Of a DNA stretch of 64,000 nt, positions 33,670-45,400 are shown one piece after another; position 1 is the stretch's first letter, and each line of letters begins with the position of its first letter. The translations under genes were made by a program, and so were the position numbers. A model generated the notes under the pieces. That model was not told the DNA's origin. It worked only from the letters and a program-made list of their open reading frames with translations, and did no database searches. The stretch spans positions 1,118,501 through 1,182,500 of the forward strand of contig CM040093.1 of the NCBI GenBank assembly GCA_022496805.1, given 5' to 3'. This DNA comes from Pohlia nutans (lineage: Eukaryota > Streptophyta > Bryopsida > Bryales > Mniaceae).

Positions 33670-34590
33670 CGGATGTGACTAAGCGCATATGACTATGTAG
33701 TCACCTCAGTCATTGATTTAGTCTAAAATCAGTCCTAAGAGGGTCCAGTCATGGACTAGTCATATATGTTGTCATATTTTTGAGGACCTGGGTGGGAACG
33801 TCTACGGGAACGGGACATATGTTCTCTTGCCCGGTTCCCAGAGTCATGCTCTGAGTGCTTACTATGTGTAGTCATACTAATGTAGTCGGATTGTATGGGT
33901 ATATGGTTTATGTATGTCTTACTGTAGTAATAGAGTTGGTTTGGGTGACTACATGCAGTCATGTAGTAAATAACCTGACTAATAGTAGTCATATATTTCA
34001 ATCAGATGATTTTGAAGTCCTCTAGTCGTTGGCTCAATGGGTGAGTGCTGTAAAATAGGAGTAGGTCCATAATCTTCACTTACACAATAGCTTGTCTATT
34101 CAACACTACCATGTCTGTGCGCAAACATTATAGGATGTCATTTTAGGGCACCATTCTAGAAACACTACTAAATACACCTTCAAAAATTAGTAAGTAATTG
34201 GGTTGGGCGTCCAAAAATCATGATTCCACTTGCTCTATCTTGTATGCTTAACTTTGCTACACATTTCCCATGCTCACAAAGAAGCCGTTATTGATCACCT
34301 TCCCATACTTTTTTGAGATGTCAAAGTGATTGCAAAATAACGTAGTCATGTGGACAGTTTTCTTTACTGGAATTAGTAATGACCGCGAAATAACATAGTC
34401 ATCGACACAATTTCCTTTACTTATATTGGTAATGATTGCAAATTTACATAGTCCACTAGACAGTTTTCTTTACTTATATTGGTAATGAACTGCCTTTGTC
34501 CATACAACTCGAATTTGTTAACTGTGCAATCTCTGTGACTACTAATTTGCTGTACCAAATATCTACAGATAGTAGTTGGGCTCCTATAGT
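33670..34590. repeat. Left subterminal region with GACT/AGTC motifs
   Basis: Many short direct and inverted copies of TGACTA and TAGTCA, often as near-palindromes spaced 10 to 14 bp apart, fill this non-coding stretch. In En/Spm such motifs are the TnpA binding sites; here the motif is different (GACTA/TAGTC) but the arrangement is alike. Confidence 0.75.
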
Positions 34591-34591
34591 C

Positions 34592-37500
34592 CTACTCTGG
34601 TGACTCATCATTGTAGTCCGCCTCTGTGTGCTCCATTTGCATAGCAAGCTGCACGTCGTTGCTAGAAAGCTCCCTGGAACTTGATAAAATAGGCAGCATT
34701 GCTGCGGTATCATCAGTGACATTCTGTGCCATCAATCCCTGAGTTTCAGCATCGCCGCGTAAGCTTAGGCACTGTAGATCTGGTCTTCCCTCAGCCATGG
34801 AGGTCACTCTCACACTTCGTGATTGATTGCGTAGAACAACCTTCCACCCAGGATGTGCCACATCGTCAACAAAGAAGACCTGTTGAGCATGAAGAGGAAA
34901 CGCAAACGAATCTGATGAGTATGGAATGGTACGGTCAATGTTCACGAGAGTGAAACCGTACTCATCTCTCTTCATAGTTGCCCGTGGCCCAATCCACGTA
35001 GCTTGGACCCAGTTACAATACAGTAGGAGTAACTCAAACTTCCCATAGTCAGCACCAATAATCTCTTCGACCCACCCCACGTACTCCACGTTCGCGAGCC
35101 TGTGGTTCTTGTCCTTTCTGCTGGCACGGCAAGATTGTGAGAATGTTGCAGCTACTCCGCTGTCGCACGTTGACAAGTGTACCTCTGCTCCGCGCACACG
35201 TATATGGTTCCCGTATGCATACATGCTGCGATACGATTTTGCCTCACATGAAGGTGGTAGGACAAGGCCAAGAACATCTTCATCGACCTGTGTGCCTGCT
35301 GCCACATCCCGTTGCACTGCAGCAGGAAACCACTCTGAAAACTGCTCATTCCTTGCGATTGGTGGATACTCTGCTCTTCTACCCCGTGATCGACGGCGTA
35401 TCTCTGCACGCATTCTGTGCCGCGCTTCCATCTCCAAGTAGTGACGTCTGATTAGAAGCCACAGTGGATGGAAAGTTTTTAGATAACAAAAACAGGAAGC
35501 AGATAGAGGAAACGTCATCTACAAAACATTCTCTAGTCATGTGTTGCAATACGATGACTAGAATTAGTACGCAATAGACCTTTGGTGACTACACACAGTC
35601 ACATTGTCCCTTCTAGACAGAGCGCATGACTAAAACAAGTGATGCTTACTCTCTGTATGACTGTAGAGGCTCCGCGTTCGTGAGAACAAACTCGTGAATC
35701 CGTGCCCTGAGCTCTAATGTCAAGAGTCGATATCGACCTGTACCCTCCACGACCTCACTCTTGGCCCCTACTTCCTCCTGATCGTCCCATATCCTCCTGC
35801 GTGTTAGCTCACAGTCTTGCATGTACTCTGTGCAAAATCCTAACGCCTCCTCTATTATGTACCCCCTCGCCATGGATCCCTCGGGTTTTGCTCGTTGCCT
35901 AACATAGCCCTTCAGTCTCTTCAAGTATCGCTCAATAGGATACATCCATCGGGTGTGTACGGGACCACATATATCCAACTGCTGCACCAGGTGAATGGGG
36001 AGGTGTGACATGACATCAAAGAATGAAGGTGGAAAAACCTTCTCTAGCATGCATAGTGTCTCAGCTGTGTACTCCAATAACTGTTCCATGGACGAGGGAT
36101 CTACGGACTTTGCGCACAATCGTACAAACACCCGACTAAGCCGCATTATTGCCACCCGCGTATCCTTGTCCAAGAGAGTGTGCAAACACAAAGGGAGCAA
36201 CTCTTGCATTAAGACATGGTAGTCATGAGATTTCAGCCCCTTCAAGTCCCCATCTGACGCAATGCACTTTGCAAGTTGGCCAGCGTAGTTTGTAGGAGTC
36301 TTCAAATTGCGGAGAATGTCTAGGAATTTCGCCTTCTCCTCTTTCGATAGTACATATGGAGCTGTTGGAAGTATGACATACCCAGGTTTCCTTCCAGGAA
36401 GCGGGTGCAGATGTGGTTGAATATTGGCCTCTTTTAAGTCTAGCCTGGCCTTCAAAGTGTCACGAACTCCCCAAATTGTTTTCATCACGTTCTCGCAGAT
36501 GTTTTTTTCACAGTGCATGGGATCCAAAACATGTCTAATGAGGAGGTCCTGCCAGAAATCCCAGCATAGCATTCCAGTGTCAGATTTGCTCACTATTGAC
36601 AAAGAATCTTAAGCATTCATTGAGAAGTTATAGGTCCATATTCATTTTTCTCTCTACATGCAGTGATGGATTTCAGAAATTGCACTACTCACAGTCAACC
36701 TTTTTATCAAGCAGGTTACTAGATTCAGTCAACAATTCTGAAAGTAGTTACTGGAACCAGTGAATGCGCTTAGTACCTGCCAATACGGAAGCAGGTACAG
36801 AGCTAAGAGCCGCTTCACTCCGGTCCGGTGAATGGGGTCGCCTTCTCCTCCACCTCTTCTTCCATGTGACTCCTGCAGGAAGGATACTCTCTCTTGTGCA
36901 TAGCCCTTGATGTCGCATCCTGTTAGAATTGGAGGGGGCGGCCGGTACTCCTGTTGACCATCGAATGCTTGCTTCAGCCTACGATAGGGATGCCGTCTCA
37001 TGAGATACCGGCGGTGACCTACATATACATTCTTTCCTAAAGCCTTTGACCGCCGAGTTGTAACATCTGGCCCACACTCCGTACACGCTCTATACCCTTT
37101 TGTGACTTGGCTAGATGTTAGTCCGTACGCAGGGAAGTCGTGCATGCACCAAAGAAGTAGAGCCCGCAGTTTAAAATGCTGTCTAGGGGGCTCTTCAGAC
37201 ACATCTATCGCTGGTACCCCTTTCCAGAGTTCCAAGAGCTCTTCAATCAGTGGAGTAAGGTACACATCGATGTTCTCCGAGGTCACGCTCTCTTTCCCTG
37301 GAATCAGCAATGCAAGCATGATAAAAAATGGCTTCATCACTAGCCATGCAGGCAAATTATAGTTCACCAGGAGAACCGGCCATGTCGAGTGACTGAGCGA
37401 CTGGTTTCCGAACGGATTCACTCCGTCCAGAGCCATCCCCAAGCGTATGTTCATGTGCTCAGCTGTAAAGTTGGCATCCAATGACTCAATGTGCTTCCAG

Positions 37501-39006
37501 GCCTTCGAATCGGGGACGCAATCCACGTTACTCCCCTCCTTCTTCCGATTGGCGTGCCATTTGTTAAGTTCCGCCAGTCTTTTACACCGGTACATGCGCT
37601 TCAGACGGGGAATCAACGGAAAATGGCGTAGAATTTTGGATGGGATTGGGCTGGACTCCGACTTGTATCTCGGGGCGTTGCACTTTGGACAGGACTTCGC
37701 ATCCTGCAGCTCCTTCCTGAACAAGCAGCATCCATTGCGGCATGCATGTATAATATTATAAGACAGTCCCAACTTCACCACATACTTCCGGGCTTCATAG
37801 TGAGAACGGGGTAGGTAATTGTCGCTTGGAAGGAGAATATGCAGCAGTTGAAGTAGTTCGTCAGCAAATGCATTCGATACTCCAAACACCGCAAAACAAT
37901 TGAGTAGCAGAAGAGTTGAGACCAACCGACTTGTTGTGGCACCTGCAAAAAGAGGAGTTCGGGCATGCTCCACTAACTCCTCCATTACATCTGCCATGCA
38001 GTCCTCTTCCTCCCATGGGATTGCGTCATCCTCCTCCACATCGTCTGTTGGAGTACAATCCTCACGGTCTTCGTCCTCGAGGTTATCGTATCTAGAGAGG
38101 CACTCCATGATCATTCTAATTGCGTCCATGCCCCCATTGTTGTTGTCAAGCTCAGGAGGGCTTTCCCTGACTTCCTCTTCAGCAAGGTCTTTTTCCGCAT
38201 CCACGAAACCCGCCTGAGCATAGCACACTCTTGGAATTAATCATTGACAGTATTTTAGCACTGGACATCAAATAACTTGCTTATTACAATTTAATATTGA
38301 AATTTGACTCCTAGTAGTGAAAGAAACGAGTATACAAGGACTCCATGCAGTCATCACATGATATGGGTGACTATGTGTAGTGAAGCATATTTGACTTTAC
38401 AGAGTCGTATTATCTCACGTGTGTATGATGCAATACAGTCACAACCACATCACTATACGTAGTGATCAAACCATTGCTATATTCTCTAATACCTCACTAA
38501 AATTAGTCATGTCCATCTCATGATTTCAGCATTGGAGACTATGCATAGTCACCTCGATGTGGCTCTACATAGTCGTATTATCCCAAGTCTATGTGTGACT
38601 TAATGCAGTCACCACCATAGTACTATGCATAGTGATAAAACCGTTGATGCAGTCACTAATATCTCACTACAATTAGTCATAGCATTCAGAAGCTATTTCA
38701 GTATTCGTGATTATGGGGTGTCAAATTATTCATTGAATTAATCATTGAAAGTATTTTAGCACTGGACATCAAATGACTTGCTTATTACATCACGTAGTTT
38801 AGACATACCAAAATAGGCACAGTGAATTGAGGGTCTCTTCCAATGGTCCTGAGATGCTTGCGAATGGTTGCCCTACTGATGCAACGACCTCCCATACAAT
38901 TTCTGCATGGGCAACGGTAACTCGTTAGCCCCAGTCTATCTGCTTCTCTCTCCTCCAATTCCCAGAGGTCGAGGTCGCTTGCCCCCGTCGCACCACGGCT
39001 AGCCAT
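34592..39006 (-). CDS. CACTA TNP2-type transposase, four exons, ~1129 aa
   Basis: Exons on the minus strand: 39006-38809, 38213-36777, 36548-35650 and 35447-34592, all with GT donors and AG acceptors and compatible phases (3390 nt). Exon 1 encodes the transposase-associated zinc domain (YRCPCRNCMGG). Exon 2 encodes the tnp2 DDE-type domain: MALDGVNPFG and CMHDFPAYG carry the expected Asp residues, with CPKCNAPRY nearby. Exon 3 starts DLLIRHVLDPMHCEKN and carries the DUF4218 region (LKSHDYHVLMQELLP, HTRWMYPIERYLKRLKGYVR). Exon 4 carries the DUF4216 region (VEYVGWVEEIIGADYGKFEL, FFVDDVAHPGWKVVLRN). No internal stop occurs. It would bind element ends and catalyse excision and integration in the nucleus. 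Confidence 0.88.
38235..38790. repeat. Copy of the right subterminal region inside transposase intron 1
   Basis: 38290-38717 is nearly identical and in the same orientation to 51774-52178 near the right end. It is bracketed by a 57-bp direct repeat (TTGAMAGTATTTTAGCACTG at about 38243 and 38746). It therefore adds subterminal-type motifs in the middle of the element. Confidence 0.85.
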
Positions 39007-39414
39007 TTGTCAATGTAAAGCGGTCAATGGCACCTGCTCCTATACAGAAAACCACGCGAAATTGAGCATATGAACTCAGCTTGGTTTTTGTTCATACTGG
39101 TAATAAAACTCCTTACTTCTGGTCAAAATTGTTATTGTTACAGAGTCAGATTTGAGGCAGACCAAGAGAGCAGTTTCATTGGAAAATGAAAAACGACCTC
39201 TCTCAGTTCTGAAATAAAATTCTAGAGAAAAAGCTCCAACGAAAAGGGGGAAAAAAAAATGGGCATAATTTCCCATGTCGCCTTTCGTGACAAGCCAAAA
39301 TTTCATAACAATAAAGTCACCAACACTCTTATAACCACCTATTCCCGAAAAAATGAACAACTACAGTTCCAACGTATCTTTTACTTATTATTGACCAACC
39401 CTGGTTTACCAGCT

Positions 39415-39657
39415 TTCCTTTTGAGTTACCTTACTAAAGAAGAGATTTCAGCTTTTCTCTTACGGTCCTGGGAGCCCAGTGCAGCATCTGTAGCATCAGG
39501 ATTCAAACCATCAGATGGAACACTGGTTGCCCTAGAGTCGCCACCATCGTCAGATTTCTATACTCTTCTTTGTTGGGCCTCAGCAAGAATTTTAAGCTGG
39601 GCTGCAAGGATTCGAAACTGAGGATTAGTGGGGTCAATAGTAGAGTGTGCCATCAAA
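39415..39657 (-). pseudogene. Unidentified gene fragment (MAHSTIDPTNPQFRIL)
   Basis: On the minus strand an ATG at about 39655 opens MAHSTIDPTNPQFRILAAQL.., broken by TAG after EAQQRRV and then continuing in frame to RKRKAEISSL. The text is protein-like, with a charged helix. I do not recognise the family. It lies between the two CACTA genes and is probably another carried fragment. Confidence 0.35.
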
Positions 39658-39739
39658 GTTTAAACTTCGTCACTGCCGTCAGTCACATGAACCAAACTAC
39701 TGACTACTGAAGTCGCTATATGATGAACTTTTGTGACTT

Positions 39740-39835
39740 CGTAGCGTCACATAAACCAAACTTATGACTGACCTTGGTCAGATCGTATGACTGCCCTTGG
39801 TCAGATCGTATGACTGCCCTTGGTCAGATTTGAGT
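39740..39835. repeat. Tandem TGACTGCCCTTGGTCAGATC units
   Basis: Three copies of a unit close to CTTGGTCAGATCGTATGACT. It is related to the array at 42005-42175, and its TGAC/GTCA pairs resemble the subterminal motif. Confidence 0.8.
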
Positions 39836-41200
39836 GTTTGGATAGCAACAAGAGTTTCTTTAAAAGAAAGTGCTTTCAACCTGTAATCAAAAGAAGACCT
39901 GCTATAAACCCTGCGAGCTTCAACAATGAAGTTGGTAAAAAGTTCAAGTCAAAAAAATTAAAGAATAGCAACCTACCCTCTTCCCCTCTTGAGGAGGAAT
40001 CAAAGCAGCAAGAATCCGATAGCTTAATAATTGAGGGTTAAAGAGAACCGCAATTATAAGTCTTTATTAATGTTGTACGATGGTTAAAGAAGAATTATTA
40101 TTTAATTCTTAAGGGAAAGCCTAGGAAATTTCCCTGGTAAAAGTAAATCTTTAAGGGTTAACCTGGTTGTAGAAAGGTAAAGGAGATTACCTTATTTTGA
40201 TTGTGAAATGATGATGAATAAACTAAATGACATAGATAAAACTTTGGGTTAAGTAACGGTGAGAAGAATTGAAAAGGGAGTGTCTATTTTCCTCTGAGGA
40301 TTAGCTACCCGAAAGAGTTGATGATGTAGACGTATGTACAACTCCTCGTCTTCTATTTCCTCTCTCTTAGTTTACTCTTAAGTTGAAGAAATGTCGTTGT
40401 AGTGTTGAAGGATTGTTATAAGATACATATATAAGAATACCGTTATTTAAACCTAGTTTTGGGAATTCTTGAGTTATTATTTGTTCAGTCTTAAAGCTTT
40501 TCACCTTAACATGTGACTTTAGGTGCTTTAACGTTAGACGCTTTAAAACCTTCTTCAAAAAGAACTACCACTAGGGAAAGTTACTTGGGTTAAATAAACC
40601 TTTTGAAATTTTCCTCTTTACAAAAACAACCACTGATTGAAGAGAACAAATTCAAAGAGCAGAATCCTCCACAGAATCATACAATTTGAAACGAATCAAA
40701 TCCTCTCAGTTGCAAACTATCACAGGAGAAGGTACGACATGAACCCGGAATCGCATGTAAAGGCACATGTAACAAACTGAAAAAAGCATCAGTTTACAGT
40801 CTAACTAGTTTTTCTCAGTGGAGCATTTCGCACACTTCAATCGAAGATGCCCATGCTGAAAATTCAGCCATTATTGAGCACTTTAATCGACAGAAGAAAC
40901 TAACTTAATCAATCAAGTAAACGCGAGAAGAAACTACCTTAATCACACCACAAACAAGAGAAGAAACTACCTTAATCACACCAGAATCACACTTGCATTT
41001 GCCACAGATGTTTAAGCTCCATGACTGCCTTCAGTCACATGAACCAAAACACTGACTACAGAACTCGCTATGTGTTCAGGTGTTGTGACTGATTATCGTC
41101 ATATGAACCAGACGTATGACTAAAAATCAGTTCAAAATCACAAAACAGAGAGGATTGACATATAAAACTCAGTGATTTTTTGGTTCTACACTGCCCAAAT
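39836..41200. other. AT-rich CACTA interior, no gene identified
   Basis: A 73-codon frame at 39820-40041 and a 63-codon frame at 40367-40558 have no recognised domain. Sequence is AT-rich with AAGG-type runs. It may be another transferred fragment, but nothing identifies its source. Confidence 0.35.
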
Positions 41201-41207
41201 CCCTCAC

Positions 41208-41412
41208 CTGGTGTTAGTTGGTGCCCACAATCATGCAAAGCTCGAATGACTTCTGCAGTTGCTATTGCAGCACCGTGACGAAGACTGAGCTCGGGTGAAA
41301 GGGTATAGGGCAGAAGTATGCCTAGAACAGTCGTCTCAAAATACTCCGGATCATATTTCACAAGCGCTGCGAGAGCCTCTGCTGCTAATTCACGTAGTGA
41401 CCTATCCCACAA
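41208..41412 (-). pseudogene. Tubulin-folding cofactor D exon fragment
   Basis: The minus strand encodes [20 protein letters not shown], then [26 protein letters not shown] and [10 protein letters not shown], ending at donor CCAG|GTGAGG. This is the HEAT-repeat region of tubulin-folding cofactor D (family pattern [24 protein letters not shown]), which assembles alpha/beta-tubulin dimers in the cytoplasm. Only one exon is present, and the retained splice site indicates capture from genomic DNA. Confidence 0.8.
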
Positions 41413-42004
41413 AGTCAAAGCCAAAATAATGAATCGAGTCTTTCTAAGTGGCAAAGCCAGAAAAGAGTAAAAATGAAGGAACACGAATTTCATGCTGCAA
41501 AAATGGAAGATGTTGCAAAAACGTGCAAATAAACAGAGTATCACTGTAGATCTTCCTCAGCACATTTGAAACGCTGAGACAACATAATCAAATAAAGAAC
41601 CATGTCTTAAACAATATCAATAGCAGAGAGAAATAATCTTGCAAATAAGGCTCGGGACGGTTTTAAAAAAACTAACCCAGACAGTCTTTGCCTTTTGAAA
41701 TTTCCAGTCACATCTTTGCCTCCCAAAATTAATCAGAACCACCAAAATCCAAAAAAATTATAATTAATTAGGTGACTACATTTCTAGCCCAAAACAAAAC
41801 AAAAATAAAAAAATAGTCAAAAGAACTGTCTTAGAAGTTCTATTCACATCTTTGCGAGTCAAAATCAAATTAAGCGAGTACAGCCAGAGCATACCAAGAC
41901 ACTCTTCAAAAAATCAAAACACTAAAAATAAAAAAATTAGAAAAAATAGGTAGTTATACATTTCAAGCTTTAAAGAAGAAAATAGTCAAAACGACTGTGT
42001 TTGA

Positions 42005-42175
42005 AAATATATTCACATAAACCAAACTTATGACTGACCTTGGTCACATAAACCAACTTATGACTGACCTTCGTCACATAAACCAAACTTATGACTGACC
42101 TAGGTCACATAAACCAACTTATGACTGACCTTCGTCACATAAACCAAACTTATGACTGACCTTGGTCAGATCGTC
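42005..42175. repeat. Tandem array, unit about 31 bp (AACTTATGACTGACCTTGGT)
   Basis: Five copies of AACTTATGACTGACCTTGGT followed by CACATAAACCA, with minor changes. It contains TGAC..GTCA inverted pairs as in the subterminal regions and lies about 280 bp upstream of the tnpA start. Confidence 0.9.
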
Positions 42176-42392
42176 CTTCACCACGCGTTGCAATCTCCTA
42201 GACAGCTTGAAGCAACGACTGTAAAGCATGCTTCGACCCTAGCACGCTCGCTACAGAGCCCTATAATTTGAATAACTCCTCCATTACAGAAGGCGGCGTT
42301 TCAGCGTAGTGGTCCTAACTACGTTTTGTGCCGCGCATTAAGTTTTGAGAGGTGCGCAGGTAGCTCATTCGAACCTGAAGAGGACGATCAAA

Positions 42393-42479
42393 ATGGCGAT
42401 GGAGACTGCGCTCGATTGCCTCCCACGCCTCATTGCTCCTGCTCCTGCTTGCGATGGAGACGCCCACGATTCTTCCTGA
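42393..42479 (+). CDS. Short upstream frame overlapping the tnpA start
   Basis: ATG 42393 opens 28 codons (MAMETALDCLPRLIAPAPAC and onward) ending TGA 42477, overlapping the presumed tnpA start (42454) in another frame. If the transcript includes it, it could lower tnpA translation. Only sequence supports it. Confidence 0.3.
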   Translation: MAMETALDCLPRLIAPAPACDGDAHDSS

Positions 42480-45400
42480 AGCCTTAGTGCCGAAGGAAGA
42501 GGACGACACCTGCGAGCTCATTCGAGCGACACCTGAGGAGCCGGTTGCGGAGCTAGGGTCTGGGAGGGACGAGGATTGTGCAATCGGAGAGTACGAGAGG
42601 CTGCGGCAGGAGAATGTACGCAAGAACGAGCTCAAGCTACAGGAGCTCGGAGTCCCGCTTCTGGCACAGAACTTGCTGAACCCTAATGCCACGAGGACGA
42701 CACCTGTGGGGGGAGGAGAGGGGACACGACGCGCCGGTGCCAGCAGCATCGGAAACCGCAGAACGACAGCCAGGTAAACCCTAAACCCTATCTTCACCCT
42801 ACCGACAGCGAATGTGGAGTTTTTTATGTGCCGACGTGAATGTGGATTTTTTTAGACACGATTGCTCTCTCTTGAACGTCGTTGCTGACTGATTTCGTAC
42901 TCTTTCGGTTGTCTACAATTAGTCACTTAGGTTTTTTCTTTCACTGCAAACCCTTGCGGGACGGAAATTTTCCTTCGATAATTAACCGGCGCTGGTTGGA
43001 GCGATCGGAGTTGCATTGTAAGTTTTCAACGATCAGAGTTGGAGTAGGAGAGTTTCTGGCGTTACGTCCTTGATCACATGCATGCAATTAAGGCGCTGCA
43101 GTGATGATGCACGTAGCTAGCGGTTGATCACTCACAAACCCGGCACATCATTGGTGTCGTCAATAAAATGCACTGAGACGCTTGAGTGTCGTAGATGTTG
43201 CGTGGAAGTAGCCGGCTGCTGTTTCAACCTCTGACAGTGTTTAGCATGTATGATTTCACACACTGTCAAACTGTCAAACACTGCCTGAAGCTAGGGTTGC
43301 ACCAGGACAGGAATGTGAGTGTTTGTTTCTCTTGAAGCGGGATGGATGATTGTGCAACCTGGACGCAATTTTAGGTGATTTCGCTATTATGTTTCCGTGA
43401 GTGGAAAAATTGTTGAAAAAATGTTTTGTCTGATCAGTTCAAGCAGTACTGCTGCTGATCTTTCGGCGACGTCACCTACGTTCCCATTACCCACACCTCA
43501 TCAGCTCTAGAGAGAGCTCACACCCATGGCCATGTTTTATTTAGCCATATTAATCGAGTATCTGAATCACTTCAAACATTACATAGCATATTAGCAGTTT
43601 TTTCAAGTGCCCAAAATGAGATGTGCAAACTAAGTAAACTAGAACAGGTTTAGCTTGCAGTTTTGTAGCTTAAAACACTGCACAAAACTTTGCCAAAATC
43701 ACTGAAAAACTGCCAATGTTATGTTGAATATTTCGTATGTTCATTCTTCAGTCCAAAACACTGAAAACTGCCAATGTTATGATGAATATATTTCGTATGT
43801 TATTTCTTAAGTCAAATTCACTGAAAACTGCCAATGTTATGATGAAATTTTCATAGCAATTATGAGTCAAATTCATTGCAAATTGCCAATTTTATGATAA
43901 ATATTTCAAAACATTCTTGAGTAGTAGTGGAATGGCACCTTTTGAGAGCAGTGCAAGTGAGTTATTTAGAGCATTGTCATGGGCCAAATGACAGCAATGT
44001 ATTAAAGCTATATCATATTCTCACATGTGAAAACACTGTTGCCTGGAGAATCTCTCCCATTTTTCAAACTGAGCAATGTTTAGTCTAATTCTTTTTTCAC
44101 ACCAATTCAGACACTCACACTTGTTCAAATTGAGCTCAACTTTTGACTGTATTGTAAAACAAGCCAGGGGTTATTAAAAGATTCTTTTTCAGAGCCGGGT
44201 GCTATGTTAAATTTTCATATTTTGTTAAAAAAGGAACTGAATGACTCTTACCTCTTGTAAGAAATCGGCAATGCCTTTGCGGTCGGGGCACTTGAAGCCA
44301 CAGGCCTTGAAACATGTGAGAAACATATGAAGAATTTTGAATGAAATTGTGCCCGGTCTGTACAGGAAAATTGAGTTTCTTCGTAGGGCGCATCAAGTTG
44401 AAGATTCGGGCACCACGAAGACTTCAGTTGTAGATATATAAGTATTCACTAGGCGCCTTCCACCATAATCTAGCGTGGCACTAGAATTTTATTTATTTTT
44501 TCATTAGCACAGGTGGAAGGAAGCGCCCATCAGAAAATTGATTTCATACAAATTATTAGACGACCGCTAGAGGACTCGGTGAACATAAACATTAATTGTA
44601 AATGTGTGGCAATACCAAGTTTTGATAACGTACCCGGTTTGGAAATTTTCAGGAGAATAGACTATGTGTCGATGAATACCGTCTTCGCAAGGTAAGCGTA
44701 TTGTGGCAGAGTTTCATCATTTACATCTTACTATGTTCAATTTTTCCCTAAACTGTAATGTGATGTAGGAACTTGACATGGATCAAATTTTATGCAACTT
44801 GCAGCGTGTTCTTCAAATTTCTGCCGATGGCAAATTGCATAGACGGCGGAAGCTGAATAGGTGTGTATCTGACACCGAGTCATCATCATGAGTTCACTCG
44901 ACATGTCTCATGACATGACAAATGGATTGTGCATGCAAAGTCGAGTAGGGGATTGAAGCGAACTCAAGAATATAGGGAAAAAATTGAAAATAGCAATTGG
45001 CAGACGCACATTCTAGAAACACAAGACATACTCTTCAGTTCTTGATAATTGTTTAGCACAAAAACACCACCCCGTAGAAGCATAAAATTTGTGTACGCGT
45101 AGGAGATTGGGTGAAGAGTAATTGTTACCCAAACAATTCAAACCCTTAACAAAATGTATGATTCATTGGCAATTATATGTCATGGTCCGTTTGCCGTGAA
45201 CATTGTCACACGCTAAAATGTAATCTTAACCTATTAATCATTACTTCATGCCATGGTAGTTGGATTATCATGTACACATGAAGAGGATGTATGTTTTATT
45301 TTGTTTTGCACGCTCGGGGAGGTCACTTCCAAATATTTCGTAATTACAAGAAAATAACTATGAGTATATTTTTGAAATATTACTAACTATAGTAAGAATT

